Assembly (NCBI GenBank): GCA_030836365.1
Contig: JAURQB010000110.1
Coordinates: 1-9,353 of the forward strand
Origin: Bdellovibrionota bacterium
Lineage (GTDB): Bacteria; Bdellovibrionota; Bacteriovoracia; Bacteriovoracales; Bacteriovoracaceae
Length of the DNA stretch: 9,353 bases
Direction of reading: 5' to 3'
Shown: positions 6,205 through 9,353 of the stretch, piece after piece
Position numbering within the stretch: position 1 is the first letter of the stretch
Layout of the letters: every line of letters begins with the position of its first letter
Notes under the pieces: generated by a model
Seen by the model: the letters and a program-made list of their open reading frames with translations, nothing else
Database searches by the model: none
What the model was told of the DNA's origin: nothing
Position numbers and translations under genes: made by a program

Positions 6205-7338
6205 TTAAAAAATGCCGTTTACCGTTAACGTAATAAATGTACCAACCGCCGTAAAAAAAGCAATTTGCATTGGCATGAGCCACTTTTTATTTTCTTGTAT
6301 AGCTCCAATATTAGTTAAGCTCCAGACGATTAAGATCGCTACATACGCCTTCGCTTCAAACGCGAGAATTGTTTTATATTTATTAATGTAGCCAAAGAGA
6401 ATTAGAGTGAAAACGAATTGAGCAAAAATCCATGCTTTTGTTAGTCCAGTTCTTTTTGCATCGTATTTTTTGACACTCTCTTTAGTGACTGATGGAATAT
6501 CTCCATAAGGCTCAAGATTACTTGGGCGCCATTCTGGTGGCTTTACCCAAAGTTTTAATTTATCGCTCATCGTATCAGCTCTATTAGCTTCACTCCAAAG
6601 ATTTTTATAGTGGCGCACATTCGCATACAGCGGGTTCCAAGTGTTAGCTTGGTTGATGATGCCGTAGACAACTTCTTCTTCCTCCGCCTGAAACGTTCCA
6701 AATAATTTGTCCCAGATAATAAGAATCGCGCCATGGTTTCGATCAACATATTTTGGATTTCTTCCGTGGTGAACACGGTGATGAGAAGGCGTCACAACAA
6801 TATGTTCGAGGATTCCCATTTTTCCAATGTATTGCGTGTGAACCCAAAATTGATAAATGATGACGATGCTCATGACTGTCATAAATGTTTCTGGACTTGC
6901 GCCTAAGAGTGCAAGAGGCAAGTAGAAAAACCAGCTATAAAAACGTGTTAACCAGCTTTGTCTCATGGCAACGGAGAGGTTGTATTCTTCGCTTTGGTGA
7001 TGAACGACGTGGGAGCCGACGAGCAGATTGATTCGATGACTGGCGCGATGAAACCAATAGTAAGCAAAGTCAGCGACAACAATAGCGATGAGAAAATTCG
7101 TTGTGGTATTTTCAGAAATTAATTTAAGTGAATAATTATTGTAAAACCAAGTGTAGCAGTACATGGCAACGACTCGAGAGAATACACCTATTGCTTGTTG
7201 GCCTAGGCCATTTGATAAATTTGAAATCGAATCATTAAATCTGTAGAGCTCATCTTTTTTGAAATAACTAACAATAATTTCTAGGAGCATGCTCACGATA
7301 AAAAACGGAATGGCCAAGGCCATGTAGTTTGTTGCCAT
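6205..7338 (-). CDS. Fatty acid hydroxylase superfamily protein, alkylglycerol monooxygenase (AGMO)-like
   Basis: A 377-aa integral membrane di-iron oxygenase with the eight-histidine pattern of the sterol desaturase/fatty acid hydroxylase superfamily: H97-x3-H101, H110-x2-H113-H114, H187-x2-H190-H191. Beyond these, it matches animal AGMO (TMEM195) rather than sterol desaturases: YNLSVAMRQS (119-128), QFWVHTQ (163-169), TPSHHRVHHGRN (183-194), LIIWDKLFGTF (206-216) and VVYG..NQANTWNP (224-236) have close counterparts in the human protein as I recall it, and the histidine spacing is nearly identical. AGMO cleaves the ether bond of alkylglycerols using tetrahydrobiopterin, releasing a fatty aldehyde. 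Hydrophobic helices lie at the N-terminus, around residues 50-95 and 130-165, and three or so follow residue 300. AGGTG precedes the ATG by about 7 nt. First gene of the unit with the ceramidase-like gene. Substrate and cofactor are unproven. Confidence 0.9.
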   Translation of the reverse strand: MATNYMALAIPFFIVSMLLEIIVSYFKKDELYRFNDSISNLSNGLGQQAIGVFSRVVAMYCYTWFYNNYSLKLISENTTTNFLIAIVVADFAYYWFHRASHRINLLVGSHVVHHQSEEYNLSVAMRQSWLTRFYSWFFYLPLALLGASPETFMTVMSIVIIYQFWVHTQYIGKMGILEHIVVTPSHHRVHHGRNPKYVDRNHGAILIIWDKLFGTFQAEEEEVVYGIINQANTWNPLYANVRHYKNLWSEANRADTMSDKLKLWVKPPEWRPSNLEPYGDIPSVTKESVKKYDAKRTGLTKAWIFAQFVFTLILFGYINKYKTILAFEAKAYVAILIVWSLTNIGAIQENKKWLMPMQIAFFTAVGTFITLTVNGIF

Positions 7339-7472
7339 AATTTCACCTCGTAAAGTAATAGTGGGGATATTTTATCTGAAGGATGTTGATTAAGCTAGGT
7401 AGAGAAAAAAACCAACAAAAAAAATAGGGCCATGCTAATCTAAATAGAATTACTTGTTGAAGGAGTATCTTG
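7339..7472. promoter_or_regulatory. Divergent control region between the AGMO-like operon and the lipoprotein pair
   Basis: A 134-bp intergenic region that must hold promoters for both directions. On the - strand TAAAAT (7374-7369) is a plausible -10 about 30 nt before the AGMO-like ATG, but its -35 is poor. On the + strand TAGAAT (7445-7450) is a plausible -10 for the lipoproteins, also with no good -35. Two A-rich tracts (7405-7411 and 7416-7424) lie in the middle. I see no clear operator. Confidence 0.35.
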
Positions 7473-7841
7473 ATGAAAAGAGTCGGTTTTCTTGTGTTGA
7501 TGGCAATTATTTGCTCATGTTCCTCAGTCCAAAAAAGCAAGGAGAATAAGGCTGAAATAGAAGCTCAGAAAAAAAGAGATCAATCACTAGAGGAAACTGT
7601 TCGAATTGAAAATGAAGTATTTCAACTAGTTGGCTGTACAATGATTAAAAAAGTCGAAGTCAAAAATGATGACGCGAAAAGAATTCCTTATGATATTCGT
7701 CAAAAAGCACGTGATTTGGGTGGAAATGTCCTTAATGATGTGGCCGTAAAGGAGCGCTTTCAAGGCCAGGGTGAAACAATTTTCGAAATTGGAAAAAAAG
7801 AGTATATGGCGTCTGCCGATGTCTATCGTTGTCATATTTAA
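7473..7841 (+). CDS. Lipoprotein with DUF4156-like C-terminal domain (tentative)
   Basis: A 122-aa protein with a short lipoprotein signal: basic K2-R3, hydrophobic residues 4-12 and lipobox I-C-S-C with C16 as the lipidated residue. A charged, helical linker follows (about 18-48), then a compact domain with VGCTMIKKV (53-61), a helix ending in ARDLGGNVL (79-87) and the terminal ADVYRC (115-120). The spacing of an early Cys, a GGN turn after a helix, and a final YxC resembles small enterobacterial outer-membrane lipoproteins of the DUF4156 type; C55 and C120 could form a disulfide. That family match is tentative. The ATG at 7473 is chosen over an in-frame TTG at 7470 because AAGGAG (7460-7465) lies 7 nt before it. 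The next lipoprotein gene starts 3 nt after the stop. Confidence 0.8.
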   Translation: MKRVGFLVLMAIICSCSSVQKSKENKAEIEAQKKRDQSLEETVRIENEVFQLVGCTMIKKVEVKNDDAKRIPYDIRQKARDLGGNVLNDVAVKERFQGQGETIFEIGKKEYMASADVYRCHI

Positions 7842-7844
7842 TTG

Positions 7845-8285
7845 ATGAAACAATTATTTCTTTTCACTATTTGTCTAGTGCTTGGCAGCTGTAGTTCTGA
7901 GTCTCCTCGAGAAAAAGCAAAAAGGTATCTCGGGTATATTGATACTTTTTATGTGAGCTTTACTGATGAGCAAGAAGAAAAGCTAGAGGGGATTGTTGAT
8001 TATTATTTTGACTCTAAAAAAGACGACCTTGTTTTAAATAAAAAAATTTACACCCATTTAGAGAAAGGACTTTCTGAAAACAAAAAGCTCGACATGAAAT
8101 ATGTTGAAGGGCTTATAAATCAAAAGCTTGCCCTTAATAAAAAAATTATACCTGGCCAATTAAAGTTGATTAATGAATTTTATGAAACGCTTACTGTTGA
8201 ACAAAAGAGCGAACTATTAAAATCGTTAAACAAGTTAAAAAAGAAGTCTGCTCGTATGCGGTATTGGTTAGGCGAGGAAAAATAA
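7845..8285 (+). CDS. Lipoprotein resembling Spy/CpxP periplasmic chaperones (LTxxQ motifs)
   Basis: A 146-aa protein with a canonical lipobox L13-G-S-C16. The mature part is predicted all-helical and highly charged. It contains two copies of the motif typical of the Spy/CpxP family, FTDEQ (39-43) and LTVEQ (116-120), each opening a helix, and the total length suits that family. Spy and CpxP are ATP-independent periplasmic chaperones or stress sensors, so envelope quality control is a reasonable guess; lipidation of such a protein would tether it to a membrane. The start ATG follows the previous stop by 3 nt, with no clear Shine-Dalgarno sequence, pointing to translational coupling. The stop codon is directly followed by the reversed stop codon of mutM, with no spacer. 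Confidence 0.8.
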   Translation: MKQLFLFTICLVLGSCSSESPREKAKRYLGYIDTFYVSFTDEQEEKLEGIVDYYFDSKKDDLVLNKKIYTHLEKGLSENKKLDMKYVEGLINQKLALNKKIIPGQLKLINEFYETLTVEQKSELLKSLNKLKKKSARMRYWLGEEK

Positions 8286-9107
8286 TTAATTTTGGCAACT
8301 CGTGCAATAATATGTTCCTCTTTGCGCGAGCACAATTTTTTTAATGGTGTCTTGTCCACATAGCCCACAAGTTTGTTGATGAAAAACAACGAGGTCACTT
8401 AGCCCATCTCCTTTTGCCCCTGTTGTGTCTGCGTAGCCGCCGGAGAAGGTGAGACCGTTTCTTTTTATTTGTCCCTCAAGCACACTTTTTGTGGCCTCAA
8501 TTATTCTGGGGTATTCATATTTTCGGATGTTTTTACAGCGTCTTTGTGGTTTGATGCCGGCGCGGGCGCAGATCTCACAAGCGATATAATTACCAATGCC
8601 GCCAAAAAATTTTTGATCGAGAAGATAGGGCTTCAGTTGTCTTTCTGGATATTTTTTTAGGCAGTATTCAAGATACTCAACAGTGAACTCACTGCTGCTG
8701 ACATCAACTCCCATCGACTTCTTTTTTTCTTGCCATTCGGCGTTTGAAAAAAAATGCATTTTTCCAAAACGTCTTGGATCGACGTAAGCGAGATAAATAA
8801 TTTTTTTATTGGCTAATTCACATTTGATTGTCATGTGTGTGTGGGCAACGGGTTCTATTTTTTTCCATAATCGCCAGCTGCCACTCATCCCTAGGCCACT
8901 TTGAATAAGATGAGTATCGTTGATGTGAATGAGAAGAACTTTTGAGTAGCGCTCAAACCCTGTGATCGTTTTTCCCGCAAGAAGAGGAAAGTCTTTTTTG
9001 ATAATGGAACCAATAACATCAGAGTAGGTGACTTCCAGAATTTTTGCATCTTCAATTTTTTCATTCAGCTGATTTTTAATTGTCTCAACTTCGGGTAACT
9101 CCGGCAT
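8286..9107 (-). CDS. mutM: Formamidopyrimidine-DNA glycosylase (Fpg/MutM)
   Basis: Base-excision repair enzyme that removes 8-oxoguanine and ring-opened purines and nicks the strand by beta,delta-elimination. At 273 aa it has the usual length. Catalytic and structural residues are visible: the MPELPEVET start with P2 as nucleophile and E3, K56, the GMSGS loop (73-77), DPRRFG (110-115), the helix-two-turn-helix region (about 165-187, GGIGNYIACE), and a C-terminal zinc finger with C247, C250, C268, C271 and R263 in AQRGT. Two small oddities: the finger is CX2CX17CX2C, one residue longer than the E. coli finger as I recall it, and the residue before LGMSG is Gly where His is usual. AGAGGG lies a few nt before the ATG, inside the gap after the upstream gene's stop, 7 nt away, so both are cotranscribed. 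Confidence 0.97.
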   Translation of the reverse strand: MPELPEVETIKNQLNEKIEDAKILEVTYSDVIGSIIKKDFPLLAGKTITGFERYSKVLLIHINDTHLIQSGLGMSGSWRLWKKIEPVAHTHMTIKCELANKKIIYLAYVDPRRFGKMHFFSNAEWQEKKKSMGVDVSSSEFTVEYLEYCLKKYPERQLKPYLLDQKFFGGIGNYIACEICARAGIKPQRRCKNIRKYEYPRIIEATKSVLEGQIKRNGLTFSGGYADTTGAKGDGLSDLVVFHQQTCGLCGQDTIKKIVLAQRGTYYCTSCQN

Positions 9108-9114
9108 AATCCCT

Positions 9115-9351
9115 CTATCTGTTCGAAATTATTACTATTTTTATTCTCTTATGGCTAAATACTTGCTCATACTCGCCTGACGCTCGCTTTTCGCTACGCC
9201 CAAATATGGAAATAACATTTTCGAAGCGTTGTTGCACCTGCTGATTGCGGATATGTTGCATGACTTTTTCGGCCACCTCCTTTTGATCATCCTCATCACA
9301 CTTTGAATAATGATCGGCCAGTGCCGTAATTAAGTGGTGCACCGTCCACAT
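9115..9351 (-). CDS. Hypothetical protein upstream of mutM, possibly truncated by the window edge
   Basis: Not recognised. From the ATG at 9351 it is 78 aa, but only 2 nt of upstream sequence are present, so the true start may lie outside the window and no ribosome binding site can be judged. Residues 1-45 look helical and rich in charged and Gln/His residues (HHLITALADHY, KEVAEKVMQHIR). The last 30 are basic and end in a short hydrophobic strand (KIVIISNR). There is no signal peptide or membrane segment. Its TAG stop is 7 nt before the mutM ATG, which implies cotranscription and possible translational coupling. Being read in tandem with mutM is the only contextual hint. Confidence 0.55.
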   Translation of the reverse strand: MWTVHHLITALADHYSKCDEDDQKEVAEKVMQHIRNQQVQQRFENVISIFGRSEKRASGEYEQVFSHKRIKIVIISNR

Positions 9352-9353
9352 GA

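Noticed and set aside
6567..6776. Open frame on the - strand inside the AGMO-like gene
   Set aside because: It lies wholly within a strongly conserved gene in another frame and has no ribosome binding site or recognisable sequence. The same holds for the other short frames at 285-509, 742-984, 7626-7853, 8180-8398 and 8469-8660.
7343..7540. A 65-aa reading frame on the - strand upstream of the AGMO-like gene
   Set aside because: It spans the divergent promoter region and the start of a clear lipoprotein gene, and its hydrophobic look comes from AT-rich DNA.
1..9353. CRISPR array, insertion sequence, tRNA or defence island
   Set aside because: I read both strands and saw no spaced direct repeats, transposase motifs, tRNA cloverleaf or recognised defence genes. 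The window looks like core chromosome with an unusual lipid-enzyme pair.

Overview
The window reads as ordinary chromosome of a low-GC, Gram-negative bacterium. Two lipobox-bearing lipoproteins, two exported small or mid-sized proteins and a YajQ family protein fit a diderm. The AT-rich, lysine-heavy composition and the mix of FadH, YajQ, FHA-coiled-coil, ceramidase-like and AGMO-like proteins suggest a Bdellovibrionota (Bacteriovorax/Halobacteriovorax-like) predator. That taxonomic placement is inference from gene content only; no rRNA or other phylogenetic marker is in the window. I see no tRNA, rRNA, insertion sequence, CRISPR array or prophage gene.

Layout: the 3' part of fadH (2,4-dienoyl-CoA reductase, cut by the window edge) runs rightward and meets head-on an FHA-domain/coiled-coil gene. 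From an 88-bp divergent region carrying two perfect palindromes, yajQ and a directly adjoining glycerophosphodiester phosphodiesterase gene run rightward. They collide with a leftward NYN-domain (LabA/DUF88-like) putative nuclease. A 76-bp divergent region with a good promoter separates the NYN gene from an exported protein of possible START-like fold. That gene overlaps the end of a leftward gene for a small, strongly basic exported peptide. Upstream of the peptide gene, on the same strand, is a tight two-gene unit: an eight-histidine integral membrane hydroxylase that looks specifically like alkylglycerol monooxygenase (AGMO/TMEM195), then a ceramidase-family membrane hydrolase. Divergent from this pair are two coupled lipoprotein genes, the second resembling Spy/CpxP (LTxxQ). 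The right end holds mutM (Fpg DNA glycosylase) preceded by an unrecognised short gene that may be cut by the window edge.

Themes: four of the proteins act or probably act on lipids or their breakdown products (FadH, GDPD, AGMO-like, ceramidase-like), although they lie in three separate transcription units. The AGMO-like/ceramidase-like pair is the most unusual item, because both resemble enzymes best known from eukaryotic ether-lipid and sphingolipid turnover. The gene arrangement is very compact: three convergent pairs overlap at their 3' ends by 23, 26 and 30 bp and a fourth abuts exactly, and I could not find a convincing intrinsic terminator anywhere. No intergenic stretch exceeds about 135 bp.
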